A stretch of 54,569 nt of DNA from CAZIDL01 sp964537825 (GCA_964537825.1 CAZIDL010000009.1:1-54569), one strand, 5' to 3'. Numbered from the stretch's first letter, positions 8,306-16,569 are shown. A program made the numbers and translations. The notes: a model not told the origin generated them from the sequence alone.

Positions 8306-8755
8306 TTAGTCCTCCGATTCCATGCTTTCACCGTTCCAGAAATATTCGAGCTTTCCTTGCGGAGAGGGTTGGATGCAGGAACGCAGTTCTTCCACGATCA
8401 GCCGTTCGTCCTCGATCTTCAAGAGCCTGGGGCAATAGGCTGGTTCGATCCCTGCCACTGCATCGAGACCCTCTTTGGTCCCGAGATAGATCGCGATCTG
8501 CCGTTCCACGGCTTTGTTCCCTTTTTCCGTGCCTAAACCGAACTCCACGGCGGCGTCCAATCTTTCGTCCGCGTTCAAATGACCGACGAGAGCTCGTCGG
8601 TATTTCAATTTCATCCCTTGGGAATCCTCAATTTTGGGGGCGTAAGCATCGAAGCGTCGAAGCGCTTCCTGTCGTACCTGGGTGGAATCCTGGGCGGACA
8701 GGATGATCGGGGACCATGCCAATACAGCCAGAACAAAGCTTGTTTCCCGTCCCAT
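8306..8755 (-). CDS. Small secreted protein of unknown function
   Basis: 149 residues from the ATG at 8755; the frame can be extended to a TTG at 8767. A signal peptide (about 1-22, ending ILSAQ) is followed by a single compact domain. One segment, VGHLNADERLDAAVEFGLGT then QIAIYLGTKEG, resembles a lone FG-GAP/VCBS-type blade with an acidic loop. Two Cys (AYCPRLL, RSCIQP) could form a disulfide in the periplasm. I do not recognise a family. It is read in the same direction as rpmH but starts directly after the rpmH terminator, so it probably has its own promoter or depends on read-through. Confidence 0.6.
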   Translation of the reverse strand: MGRETSFVLAVLAWSPIILSAQDSTQVRQEALRRFDAYAPKIEDSQGMKLKYRRALVGHLNADERLDAAVEFGLGTEKGNKAVERQIAIYLGTKEGLDAVAGIEPAYCPRLLKIEDERLIVEELRSCIQPSPQGKLEYFWNGESMESED

Positions 8756-8778
8756 GGGGGGCTTCAAAAAGCGAGGTA

Positions 8779-8808
8779 CAAAAAAAGCCGCTCTGAAAAG
8801 AGCGGCTT
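8779..8808 (-). terminator. Rho-independent terminator of rpmH
   Basis: On the minus strand a perfect 10-bp stem (8799-8808 with 8785-8794) closes a TTTC loop. A T-run (A7 on the plus strand, 8780-8786, with a further A at 8778) overlaps and follows the stem. It lies about 30 bp past the rpmH stop and is a textbook intrinsic terminator. Confidence 0.88.
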
Positions 8809-8836
8809 CGGAGAACGAGGCATCGAGAAAAGTTCC

Positions 8837-8989
8837 TTAGCGATGGCGTTCGTCGGATACTGTGGTCTTTTTCCGCCCTTTTTTCCGGCGGGCATTGATC
8901 ACTTTGCGCCCTCCGCGGGTCTTCATCTTCTTCCGGAAACCGTGCTTGTTCTTCCGTTTCTTAACGGAAGGTTGAAAGGTCATCTTCAT
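8837..8989 (-). CDS. rpmH: 50S ribosomal protein L34
   Basis: 50 residues beginning MKMTFQPS, with the family core KHGFRKKM, GRKVINARRKKGRKK and TVSDE. The usual family start is MKRTFQPS, so the ATG at 8989 is chosen although the frame is open further upstream. The extreme basic composition and length match L34 of the large ribosomal subunit. It has its own strong promoter (9014-9045) and terminator (8779-8808), so it is a monocistronic unit divergent from the ABC exporter. The usual neighbours rnpA and dnaA are not here, as is common in Bacteroidota. Confidence 0.95.
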   Translation of the reverse strand: MKMTFQPSVKKRKNKHGFRKKMKTRGGRKVINARRKKGRKKTTVSDERHR

Positions 8990-9000
8990 AGCGTACTGCT

Positions 9001-9018
9001 TTTTGCGGGACCGCAAAA
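9001..9018. promoter_or_regulatory. 8-bp palindrome at the rpmH transcription start
   Basis: TTTTGCGG-GA-CCGCAAAA is a perfect inverted repeat. Its right arm overlaps the rpmH -7 box (9014-9021), so the predicted start site falls within it and the nascent leader would begin with the hairpin. It could be an operator or a 5' stabilising stem-loop. Confidence 0.5.
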
Positions 9019-9045
9019 TTAAAGGATCCAAGCGAACGGGCCAAA
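9014..9045 (-). promoter_or_regulatory. rpmH promoter, Bacteroidota type
   Basis: Minus-strand TTTG (9045-9042), 20-bp spacer, TAATTTTG (9021-9014). Both boxes match the Bacteroidota primary-sigma consensus TTTG / TAnnTTTG exactly. The predicted transcript start is about 20 nt before the rpmH ATG. Confidence 0.78.
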
Positions 9046-9063
9046 TCCCTCTTCGGATCCCAC

Positions 9064-9071
9064 TACCTTTG
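9064..9071 (+). promoter_or_regulatory. -7 box of the ABC exporter
   Basis: TACCTTTG is a perfect TAnnTTTG match, 22 bp before the GTG start. No good -33 TTTG is seen at the expected distance. Confidence 0.5.
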
Positions 9072-9093
9072 CAGCCCATTCACTCGCAAACCC

Positions 9094-10911
9094 GTGGCGG
9101 ACGAAAAGAACGCTTCTTCAAAGGGATCCCTCTTCAGGTTGAGCAAGGCCAAACGGATCCTTTCCTTTCTGAACCCCTACAAAGGCCGCTTTGCGCTCGG
9201 GATGATCTTCCTTTTCCTCTCCGGGTTGTCGGCCATGGCTTTTCCCGGTCTGGCCGGAAAGCTCATCGATGCCTCCGATCAGGGAGGAGCGGGTAGCGAA
9301 GGGCTCTTCGATCTTGAGAACATCGATTCGGTGGCCCTTCTGTTGTTGCTGGTCTTTGGCCTCCAGGCGGTCTTCTCCTTTTTCCGCGTCTACCTCTTCG
9401 CTGACGTGAGCGAGCGCATGCTCGCGGATCTTCGCCAGAGCACCTACCGGCATCTGATCCGGCTCCCGATGAACTTTTTTGCCGAACGCCGCGTCGGGGA
9501 ACTTAATAGCCGTATCGCATCCGATATTTCCCTGCTTCAGGAAACCTTTACGACGACTTTGGCTGAGTTCTTCCGACAATCGCTCATCATCCTGGTGGGC
9601 ATTCTCCTGCTCCTCTTTTATTCCTGGGAGCTTACGCTCGTCATGCTCGCTTCTTTACCCGTGATGACCCTCGCTGCTGTGGGTTTTGGTCGCTATATCA
9701 AAAAACTTTCCCGCCAAGCACAGGACGAGATCGCTTCCTCCAATACGATCGTGGAGGAGACCCTTTCGGGGATCGCCAATGTGAAAGCTTTTGCCAACGA
9801 ATGGTTCGAGTTCGACCGCTATCGCGATCGAACGGAGGAGGTCCGCCGCGTGTCCATGAAAGGAGCGGTCGGTCGAGCAGGCTTCAGCGCCTTCATCATC
9901 TTCGCCCTTTTCGGGGTGATCGTGCTCGTGATCTGGTACGGCGTCCACTTGAAGGAAGATGGGGTCATCAGTACGGGCGAACTCGTCTCCTTCATCCTTT
10001 ATTCCGTATTCATCGGAGCTTCGGTCGGCGGCCTGGCAGATCAGCTCAGCAAGGTCCAAAAGGCTGTTGGAGCAACGGAGGAACTGATGGAGATCCTCGA
10101 AGAATCCCCCGAGCTTCCGGAAGACCTTTCGTCCCGGGAGGGTATCCCGGAACGCTTCGAGGGGAGGATCCGCTTTCGGGACCTCCATTTTGCTTACCCT
10201 CAGAGCGAACAAGAGGTCCTCAAAGGGATCGATCTGGAGGTAGCTGCCGGTGAGCAATTGGCCATTGTGGGCCCTTCAGGGGCCGGAAAATCGACGGTCG
10301 TTTCCCTGCTCCTTCGCTTCTATGCTCCCAGTTCCGGCGATATCGAAGTGGATGGTCGCTCGATCGAGGAATATCCATTAACCAGCTATCGCGATCAGTT
10401 CGCCATCGTCCCGCAGGATGTGCTTCTCTTCGGTGGTTCCGTTAAGGAGAACATCCGCTACGGAAACCCTGAAGCTTCTGACGAAGCGGTGCAAGATGCT
10501 GCCCAAAAAGCGAATGCTGAAGCTTTTATAGAGGAGTTGAGTTACGGATACGATACGGTGGTCGGCGAAAGGGGGGTGAAGTTATCGGGTGGCCAGCGGC
10601 AGCGTATCGCGATAGCAAGAGCGATCCTCCGCGACCCTTCGATCCTGATCCTGGATGAAGCCACGAGCTCTTTGGATTCTGCTTCCGAAAAGCTGGTCCA
10701 GGAGGCCTTGGAAGAACTGATGAGCGATCGCACTTCCATCGTTATCGCCCATCGGTTATCGACGGTTCAGAAGGCGGATCGTATATTGGTGTTGGAAGCC
10801 GGAAAGGTCCGCGAGGTGGGGACGCACGAGGAGTTATTGGCCAAGGAGGACGGCCTTTATCGGGACCTTAGTCGCTGGCAGTTCGAGATCGGAGCGGAGA
10901 AGGGAGGATAG
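9094..10911 (+). CDS. MsbA-like ABC exporter (fused permease-ATPase)
   Basis: 605 residues, a half-transporter of the lipid/multidrug exporter type. Six membrane helices span about 30-320, with the conserved coupling region LNSRIASDISLLQE. The nucleotide-binding domain has Walker A GPSGAGKST (about 393), Q-loop VPQDVLLF, signature LSGGQRQRIAIARAI (about 495), Walker B ILILDEATSSLDS (about 515) and the H-loop His in VIAHRLS. It should act as a homodimer in the inner membrane. The substrate is uncertain (lipid A core flippase or drug). The GTG at 9094 is chosen because a -7 box lies 22 bp upstream and no ATG precedes the conserved region. Confidence 0.9.
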   Translation: MADEKNASSKGSLFRLSKAKRILSFLNPYKGRFALGMIFLFLSGLSAMAFPGLAGKLIDASDQGGAGSEGLFDLENIDSVALLLLLVFGLQAVFSFFRVYLFADVSERMLADLRQSTYRHLIRLPMNFFAERRVGELNSRIASDISLLQETFTTTLAEFFRQSLIILVGILLLLFYSWELTLVMLASLPVMTLAAVGFGRYIKKLSRQAQDEIASSNTIVEETLSGIANVKAFANEWFEFDRYRDRTEEVRRVSMKGAVGRAGFSAFIIFALFGVIVLVIWYGVHLKEDGVISTGELVSFILYSVFIGASVGGLADQLSKVQKAVGATEELMEILEESPELPEDLSSREGIPERFEGRIRFRDLHFAYPQSEQEVLKGIDLEVAAGEQLAIVGPSGAGKSTVVSLLLRFYAPSSGDIEVDGRSIEEYPLTSYRDQFAIVPQDVLLFGGSVKENIRYGNPEASDEAVQDAAQKANAEAFIEELSYGYDTVVGERGVKLSGGQRQRIAIARAILRDPSILILDEATSSLDSASEKLVQEALEELMSDRTSIVIAHRLSTVQKADRILVLEAGKVREVGTHEELLAKEDGLYRDLSRWQFEIGAEKGG

Positions 10912-11052
10912 GGGTCAACGTTCCAGGAGCCCAACATTCCCAAAGGGCGATAGGAGCAATGGACCAGTTCCGGTCGCTCTCCCTTCCTCCTCCGGGTTCT
11001 CAGCGTTCCCAAAGCTTGAGATCGAAGGGTCTTTTCCATTGGGTGGCTTCCC

Positions 11053-11670
11053 TCAGGGGATCGGCACGAAGACCAATTTCTTGCTCGCCAGCGCATCAAG
11101 CTCCAAAACGTCCTTCATCTCGAAGACCCTCGAGGTTTCCTTGAGCACTTCCAGCTCTCCCCCGGTCCAATAGAGGATCCCTCGGTCGCCTTCTCCTTCG
11201 GAACATTCCGCCAAATGGCTTTTGCACAAGGCCACGAAACGGGGCAGCGATGTGACGGCGCGCCCGGTTATAAGGTCCGCCTTGAACTTCGCCTTTTCAA
11301 CCCGCTGGTGGTTTGTCCGCACGTTATCGAGCCCCAGCTCCTTGATCATTTCCTCGATCGCATCCAGTTTCTTACGGGTGCTGTCGATAAGTAGGAACCG
11401 CATCCCCGGATAAGCAATGGCCATCGGAATGCCCGGAAGTCCGCCACCAGTGCCGATATCGGCGACATGAGCATCCAGAGGTGGGTTCAGGACCTTGAGG
11501 GGGAAGAGGGAAGGGATGATGTGCCGTTGCACAAAAGCCGTCTCTTTACGGCTGACGAGGTTGACCTGTTGATTGATCTCCCTGAGGAGCTCTTCAAAAG
11601 CGAGAAGCTTTTGGATCCTGTTCTCCGCTAATTCCGGGTAGCAGCTTGAAAGGAGGGCATGCTCGTTCAT
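11053..11670 (-). CDS. rsmG: 16S rRNA (guanine-527-N7)-methyltransferase RsmG
   Basis: 205 residues, normal family length. The N-terminal helical part (FEELLREINQQVNLVSRKE) and the SAM motif VADIGTGGGLPGIPMAIAYP are diagnostic of GidB/RsmG. LLIDSTRKKLDAIEEM, then GRAVTSLPRF, complete the pattern. It methylates N7 of G527 in 16S rRNA in the cytoplasm. It is last in a minus-strand run behind the GT2 and sigma-factor genes (15-bp gap to the sigma gene), so it is probably co-transcribed with them. The 141-bp space to the convergent ABC gene shows no clear terminator. Confidence 0.95.
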   Translation of the reverse strand: MNEHALLSSCYPELAENRIQKLLAFEELLREINQQVNLVSRKETAFVQRHIIPSLFPLKVLNPPLDAHVADIGTGGGLPGIPMAIAYPGMRFLLIDSTRKKLDAIEEMIKELGLDNVRTNHQRVEKAKFKADLITGRAVTSLPRFVALCKSHLAECSEGEGDRGILYWTGGELEVLKETSRVFEMKDVLELDALASKKLVFVPIP

Positions 11671-11685
11671 TCCGTTCAGGGACGA

Positions 11686-12294
11686 TCAGATGTCCTCCCG
11701 GCTCTGGTCCATGATGTTATGGAGGAACTCCCTGGCTCTGTAGAGCTGAGCTTTTACCGTGCCGAGGGGCAGATCGAGCTCATCGGCGATCTCATCGTAG
11801 GAGTACTCTTCGAAATAGCGAAGCTTGACCAGCTGACGGTACTTGGGTTTGAGTTGTTCCACAACCTCTCGCATCCGGTCCACCTTCTGCTTTTTCATCA
11901 CCTTCTCCTCGGGGTCGAGGTTGCCGGCCTTGATATCGATCGCGATCTGGTCGCCTTCCTCGTTCTCCTGTTCGTTATCGATGGAGTAGAGGTTCTTCTT
12001 TTTCTTCCGGATGAAGTCGATGCAATTGTTGGAAGCGATCTTGAAAAGCCAGGTGCTAAAGGCGTAGTCCGGTGTGTATTGATGGAGGCGCTTGAAAGCC
12101 TTCCCAAAGGCCTCGACGGTGAGGTCTTCAGCATCGTCCCGGTTGTTGACCATCTTGAGGAGCATATAGTAGATGGAGTCGCGGTAACGGTCCATCAGCT
12201 CCGCATAGGCTTTCTGGTCTCCTTCCTGAACCGCCTTTTGAACTAACTGATGATCGTAACGTGCTTTTTCGGATAAATGATCCCCTACCGCCAT
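11686..12294 (-). CDS. RNA polymerase sigma factor, ECF-like sigma-70 family
   Basis: 202 residues. Region 2 spans about 25-95 (YMLLKMVNNRDDAEDLTVEAFGKAFKRL, then FSTWLFKIASNNCIDFIRKKKK). A variable acidic linker follows. Region 4 (about 140-190) has the helix-turn-helix EYSYDEIADELDLPLGTVKAQLYRAREFL. This is the widely conserved Bacteroidota ECF-like factor rather than one paired with an adjacent anti-sigma gene; none is seen here. Its start overlaps the end of the GT2 gene by 10 bp, suggesting translational coupling, and rsmG follows. Confidence 0.93.
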   Translation of the reverse strand: MAVGDHLSEKARYDHQLVQKAVQEGDQKAYAELMDRYRDSIYYMLLKMVNNRDDAEDLTVEAFGKAFKRLHQYTPDYAFSTWLFKIASNNCIDFIRKKKKNLYSIDNEQENEEGDQIAIDIKAGNLDPEEKVMKKQKVDRMREVVEQLKPKYRQLVKLRYFEEYSYDEIADELDLPLGTVKAQLYRAREFLHNIMDQSREDI

Positions 12295-13355
12295 CGCGTA
12301 GGTTTTGAAATGAGTACGGATCCTTCTACGAAGGTACGGTTCATCAAGGAAATGAATGCTAGAAGGGGGGTGAGGAGGGTCAGGGATCGGGGAATGAGCG
12401 GTTTAGTGCGGATGCTCATGAAAGCAGCCCTTAAAAAGAGAAGGGCCAAAAAGCTCATAAGAACGAAGAACCATCGATCGGAGAAGAGGAGCAGGATCGT
12501 CGTTCCGAAGAAAGCGATCTCGGAAAGCTCGAGAAGTCCCAGGTAGAAAAGGGTTCCCAGGGGGTAGCTAAGCCCTGCTTCGGCTTGCCGACGACTCCTG
12601 TTCCAATGTTCTTTCCAGGTATTAGGGGGAGCAGAGACCGTATGCGAATAGGGATGAGCGACGACCATGGTTCGCGTACGCTTTCCGGCATGGGCGATGA
12701 AAAGATCGTCATCCCCGCTCATCGTCCGATAATAGCTTGTGGGCATTTTGCTATCCGTGCGAAGCTGCTTGTGGTAGAGGAGGTTCCGGCCAACACCCAT
12801 ATAAGGAGCTCCTAGCATTGCGGCAGCACTGTAATGGAGTGCTTTGCGGGCGGTTTCGTAACGCAGGAACGCGGAAAGCAGCCCATTTCCCCCTTCGATG
12901 CTTCCCCACCCGAGCACTAGTCCAGCTCCTTGAGCTGCCGCTCCCCGCATGCGGTCCGCCCATTCCTCAGAGCGAGGATGGCAATCGGCATCGGTCTGGA
13001 GGATCGTTCCGTTCGTGGCCCTTTTGCACCCGATCTCAAGCGCTCGTTTTTTACCCTGTCTGTTATGGTTCCGGACCAGGACGAGCGGAAGTTCGATGCT
13101 CATTTCCTGGAGCAGTTCGTAACTCCCGTCAGTTGACCCATCATCCACGACGATCAGTTCGTCCCCATCGTTCATGCTCGCAACGATGCGAGGAAGCTTT
13201 CTGCGAAGCTCCTTCTTTTCGTTGTGTGCCGGAATGAGGATGCTCAGGAAGGGGCTTTTGGATGGGGGTGGGTCCCGATGGACGAGCATCAGTCCCTGGA
13301 TGAGGATCTCGGAAAGGAGAAGGATCCCTCCGCTTATAAGGAAAAGGTGGAGCAT
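12285..13355 (-). CDS. Membrane-associated family 2 glycosyltransferase
   Basis: 356 residues. There is one N-terminal helix (about 3-22). A GT-A catalytic domain follows with LSILIPAHNEKKEL, VVDDGSTDGSYELL and the metal-binding QTDADCHPRS. Then come SGDDDLFIAHAG and the acceptor-side NRSRRQ, and two or three C-terminal helices (about 255-330). This layout fits inner-membrane GT2 enzymes making polysaccharide or glycolipid from nucleotide sugars. Neither sugar nor acceptor can be deduced. It is the first gene of the minus-strand unit GT2 - sigma - rsmG and is divergent from tgt with 63 bp between starts. Confidence 0.85.
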   Translation of the reverse strand: MLHLFLISGGILLLSEILIQGLMLVHRDPPPSKSPFLSILIPAHNEKKELRRKLPRIVASMNDGDELIVVDDGSTDGSYELLQEMSIELPLVLVRNHNRQGKKRALEIGCKRATNGTILQTDADCHPRSEEWADRMRGAAAQGAGLVLGWGSIEGGNGLLSAFLRYETARKALHYSAAAMLGAPYMGVGRNLLYHKQLRTDSKMPTSYYRTMSGDDDLFIAHAGKRTRTMVVAHPYSHTVSAPPNTWKEHWNRSRRQAEAGLSYPLGTLFYLGLLELSEIAFFGTTILLLFSDRWFFVLMSFLALLFLRAAFMSIRTKPLIPRSLTLLTPLLAFISLMNRTFVEGSVLISKPTRWR

Positions 13356-13403
13356 GGTGTCTCGAAAGGGCCAATTTCCGAGATCGACATGGATCCCCCT
13401 CCC

Positions 13404-13411
13404 TATCTTTG
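13404..13411 (+). promoter_or_regulatory. -7 box of tgt, 7 nt from the start codon
   Basis: TATCTTTG is a perfect TAnnTTTG. Only 7 bases separate it from the tgt ATG (13419), so the transcript would be leaderless or nearly so. No matching -33 element is evident. Confidence 0.5.
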
Positions 13412-13418
13412 TTCACAG

Positions 13419-14549
13419 ATGGAATTCCGGATCGAGGCGAAGGATGCTAAAAGCCAGGCCCGCAATGGGTTGCTGAGCACTCCGCACGGTGATGTCCCCA
13501 CCCCGGTCTTCATGCCTGTAGGGACAGCTGGAACGGTAAAAGGGGTCCATCAAAGGGATCTGGAAAAGGACGTCAAGGCGTCCATCGTATTGGGCAATAC
13601 CTATCATCTTCTTTTAAGGCCAGGAACGGAAGTGTTGGAAGCGGCGGGAGGCCTGCATCGCTTCATGGGTTGGCATGACCCTATATTGACCGATAGTGGG
13701 GGATATCAGGTCTATTCGCTGGCAGCGGAAAGGGAATTGAGTGAGGAAGGCGTAGCTTTTCGCTCGCATATCGATGGGAGCCCTCATTTTTTATCCCCGG
13801 AGCACTCGATCGATCTGCAAAGGTGCATCGGAGCTGATATCATCATGGCCTTTGATGAATGCACCCCTTATCCATGCCCGAAAGGAGATGTGGAGTACTC
13901 CATGGAGCTTACCCATCGATGGCTGGAACGTTCCTTGGCCCGATACCAGAAAACCGGGCCCCTCTACGAACACGAACAGGCCCTATTCCCCATCGTTCAG
14001 GGAGGAGTTCATCCAGATCTCAGAGCGCGTTCTGCAAAGTTCGTTGCTTCGATGGGGGCTCCCGGGAATGCCATCGGAGGCTTATCCGTCGGAGAACCCG
14101 AAGAAGAACTGTACCGGATGACGGAATTGAGCTGCTCCATTCTCCCGGAGGACCGGCCGCGTTACTTAATGGGTGTCGGGACGCCGGCCAATATCCTTCG
14201 CTCGATCGCGTTGGGCGTGGACATGTTCGATTGCGTAATGCCTTCGCGCAATGCCCGGAACGGAATGCTGTTCACCTGGGACGGGATCATCAACATCCGG
14301 AACGCTAAATGGCGGAACGATCATACGCCCTTGGACCCCAAGGGAAGGTCTTTCGTGGATCGAGCATACAGCCGCGCTTATTTGCGACATCTTATGATGG
14401 CTAAGGAGATGCTGGGTCCCATGATCGCTACGCTTCATAACCTGAGCTTTTACCAAGAGCTGATGCGATATGCACGCGAGCATATCGAAAAAGGGGACCT
14501 TGAGGATGAGGTTGAACGAACGGCACCGTCCTTGATGGAGCGGCTTTGA
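13419..14549 (+). CDS. tgt: tRNA-guanine transglycosylase (queuine tRNA-ribosyltransferase)
   Basis: 376 residues from ATG 13419; the frame is open upstream but only this start gives the family N-terminus MEFRIEAKD. Family marks are LGNTYHLLLRPG, the active-site region DSGGYQVYSL, FDECTPYP, GGLSVGEP and the nucleophile region MFDCVMPSRNARNG. The enzyme exchanges guanine-34 for a queuosine precursor in GUN-anticodon tRNAs. The usual zinc site CxCxxC before YSRAYLxHL is absent: the segment near residue 306 reads LDPKGRSFVDRAYSRAYLRH, with Gly, Ser and Asp in place of the three Cys. The later His in TLHNLSFY remains. The downstream LptF/LptG gene starts 5 nt after the stop. Confidence 0.93.
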   Translation: MEFRIEAKDAKSQARNGLLSTPHGDVPTPVFMPVGTAGTVKGVHQRDLEKDVKASIVLGNTYHLLLRPGTEVLEAAGGLHRFMGWHDPILTDSGGYQVYSLAAERELSEEGVAFRSHIDGSPHFLSPEHSIDLQRCIGADIIMAFDECTPYPCPKGDVEYSMELTHRWLERSLARYQKTGPLYEHEQALFPIVQGGVHPDLRARSAKFVASMGAPGNAIGGLSVGEPEEELYRMTELSCSILPEDRPRYLMGVGTPANILRSIALGVDMFDCVMPSRNARNGMLFTWDGIINIRNAKWRNDHTPLDPKGRSFVDRAYSRAYLRHLMMAKEMLGPMIATLHNLSFYQELMRYAREHIEKGDLEDEVERTAPSLMERL

Positions 14550-14554
14550 TCCTT

Positions 14555-15637
14555 ATGAAGCTGATCGACCTTTACATTATCAGGAAATTCCTGGGGACCT
14601 TCTTCTTTACGATGGCCCTGATCCTTTCGATATCCGTGGTGTTCGACTTCTCGGAGAAGATCGATCAGTTCCTGGAAAGCGATGCAGGGCTTTGGGAAGT
14701 GATCTTTGAATATTATCTCAACTTCATCATTCATTTCGGGAACCTCTTCAGTGCGCTTTTCATCTTCATTTCCGTGATCTGGTTCACCAGCAAAATGTCG
14801 TCCAACAGTGAAGTGGTGGCGATCCTTAGTAGCGGGGTCAGTTTCCTTCGATTCCTCTATCCTTACTTCATCGGGGCGACGATCCTTACGCTCCTTTCGC
14901 TTTACCTCAACCATTTCATCGTCCCTTATTCCAATGAAGTGCGGATCGATTTTGAAGAGGAGTATCTAGGGAATTCGCATTGGCATGGGAATGAACATAT
15001 TCACCGGCAGATCGGTCCGGGTAAATTGATCTATTTCAAGAGCTATCATCCCAAATACCTGATGGGGAAATATTTTTCCCTCGAAAAATGGAAGGATGAT
15101 GGCAGGGAGCTCGAGTACAAACTCTTTTCGAGCAGGGCGGATTGGGATAGCAGTTCAGGGGACTGGACCCTCCAGGATGTGAAGGTCCGTCGTTTCACTC
15201 CCTCGGGGGATACGGTCCAAAGATGGTCCCGACTGGATACGTCGCTCGGTTTTATTCCCAAGGATCTCGGGCAAAAGGTCAGTGCTGCCAAAACGATGAC
15301 CTATTCCGAGTTGAACCGAAAGATCGAAGAAGAGCGGCGGAAAGGTTCTGAGGACGTCATCCATTACCAGCTCGAAAAGCACAAGCGGACTTCTTATCCC
15401 ATGGCCACTTATGTACTCACCCTGATCGGGGTGTCGATCGCTAGCCGGAAGGTGCGTGGAGGTTTGGGGCTGCACATTGCGATGGGATTGGCGGTAGCGG
15501 TTTCCTATATCTTCTTCATGAAGATCTTTACCGTAGCGGCTACCAATTCCGGGATGGATCCTCTTGTTGCGGTATGGGTCCCCAACGGGATCTTTTTTCT
15601 GATCGCGCTTCTGATCTATTACAAAGCTCCTAAGTGA
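14555..15637 (+). CDS. LptF/LptG-family LPS export permease
   Basis: 360 residues. MKLIDLYIIRKFLGTFFFTMALI is the typical first helix of YjgP/YjgQ permeases. Three N-terminal helices are followed by a periplasmic beta-jellyroll domain of about 160 residues and three C-terminal helices (about 270-355). LptF and LptG form the membrane part of the ABC machine that pulls LPS from the inner membrane toward the OM. F and G cannot be separated from sequence alone. ATG 14555 is preferred to TTG 14546. It follows tgt by 5 nt, an arrangement often seen in Bacteroidota, and overlaps the 3' end of ispE on the other strand by 8 bp. Confidence 0.9.
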   Translation: MKLIDLYIIRKFLGTFFFTMALILSISVVFDFSEKIDQFLESDAGLWEVIFEYYLNFIIHFGNLFSALFIFISVIWFTSKMSSNSEVVAILSSGVSFLRFLYPYFIGATILTLLSLYLNHFIVPYSNEVRIDFEEEYLGNSHWHGNEHIHRQIGPGKLIYFKSYHPKYLMGKYFSLEKWKDDGRELEYKLFSSRADWDSSSGDWTLQDVKVRRFTPSGDTVQRWSRLDTSLGFIPKDLGQKVSAAKTMTYSELNRKIEEERRKGSEDVIHYQLEKHKRTSYPMATYVLTLIGVSIASRKVRGGLGLHIAMGLAVAVSYIFFMKIFTVAATNSGMDPLVAVWVPNGIFFLIALLIYYKAPK

Positions 15638-16460
15638 GCGGAGGGAGTTCTTCCCGCCATTCGAAATGGTCTTCGGTGTTGGGGATCTGTGGTGCCTCAT
15701 CTCTGAAGAGACCGAATACCCCTGACCCGCTTCCGGTCATCGAAGCATAGCTCGCACCTGCTTTGTAGAGATGATCACGTAATTTTTGCAATTCCGGGTG
15801 CTTCCTGAAAACAGAAGACTCGAGCTCGTTCTTTAAAGAGGCCTTCCATTCCTTTACGGGCAAAGCGGAGAGTTCCTGAGGGAAAGGTGGTCCGCTTGAA
15901 CTTGCACCTTTGTAGGCTTCTGCGGTACTTACACGATAGGGAGGGACCAGCAAGAGCAGTTTCCATCCTCCGAGGTCCAGATCGAGCGGGGTCATCCGTT
16001 CTCCGCGACCGGATACGAGTGCAGCACGATCCTGAAGGAAAAAAGGAATATCGCTTCCTATCTGGCCAGCAGCCTTGGCAATAGGGTCCTTTTCGTCGAA
16101 GGGGTTCGGTCCTGCCCCAGCAAAATGGCGGAAGAGCTGGGCTGCGTCCGAACTCCCTCCACCCAGCCCTGCTCCGATAGGGATCCGCTTGTGCAGATGG
16201 ATCCGGGGGGTGTAGGAGCGGGTTCCTTCAGGAAGGGCTTGGTAAGCTTGCAGCAGAAGGTCGTTCTCGATTGCTCGGTGCTGTGGATCTCCGCTCACCT
16301 CAAGTTGCGCTTCTCCAGGGCCTTCGTTAGAGGGGATGATCTCGAGGATATCGCAGAGACCGACCGGATAAAGGACGCTAAGGATCTCGTGGTAACCATC
16401 AGCACGCTTGCCGCAGACCTTCAGTCCTAGATTGATCTTGGCATGTGGGAAGCGGATCAT
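15630..16460 (-). CDS. ispE: 4-diphosphocytidyl-2-C-methyl-D-erythritol kinase
   Basis: 276 residues of the GHMP kinase superfamily. The N-terminus FPHAKINLGLKVCGKRADGYHEI is diagnostic of IspE. The ATP-binding motif PIGAGLGGGSSDAAQ lies near residue 95, GSDIPFF near 135, and the C-terminal GHMP motif MTGSGSGVFGLF near 240. It phosphorylates CDP-ME in the non-mevalonate isoprenoid pathway in the cytoplasm. The gene is convergent with the LPS permease, with overlapping stops, and divergent from the outer-membrane protein gene at 16570. Confidence 0.95.
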   Translation of the reverse strand: MIRFPHAKINLGLKVCGKRADGYHEILSVLYPVGLCDILEIIPSNEGPGEAQLEVSGDPQHRAIENDLLLQAYQALPEGTRSYTPRIHLHKRIPIGAGLGGGSSDAAQLFRHFAGAGPNPFDEKDPIAKAAGQIGSDIPFFLQDRAALVSGRGERMTPLDLDLGGWKLLLLVPPYRVSTAEAYKGASSSGPPFPQELSALPVKEWKASLKNELESSVFRKHPELQKLRDHLYKAGASYASMTGSGSGVFGLFRDEAPQIPNTEDHFEWREELPPLT

Positions 16461-16569
16461 CGTTGCATGGAGGGTTGAATGGGATGAAGGCTGTTCCCTT
16501 GAAAGGCGAATTTTATTAATTTAGAAAAGCAATGTGAACAGCAGTCCGGTAAGTTCGTTAAAAGGATAA

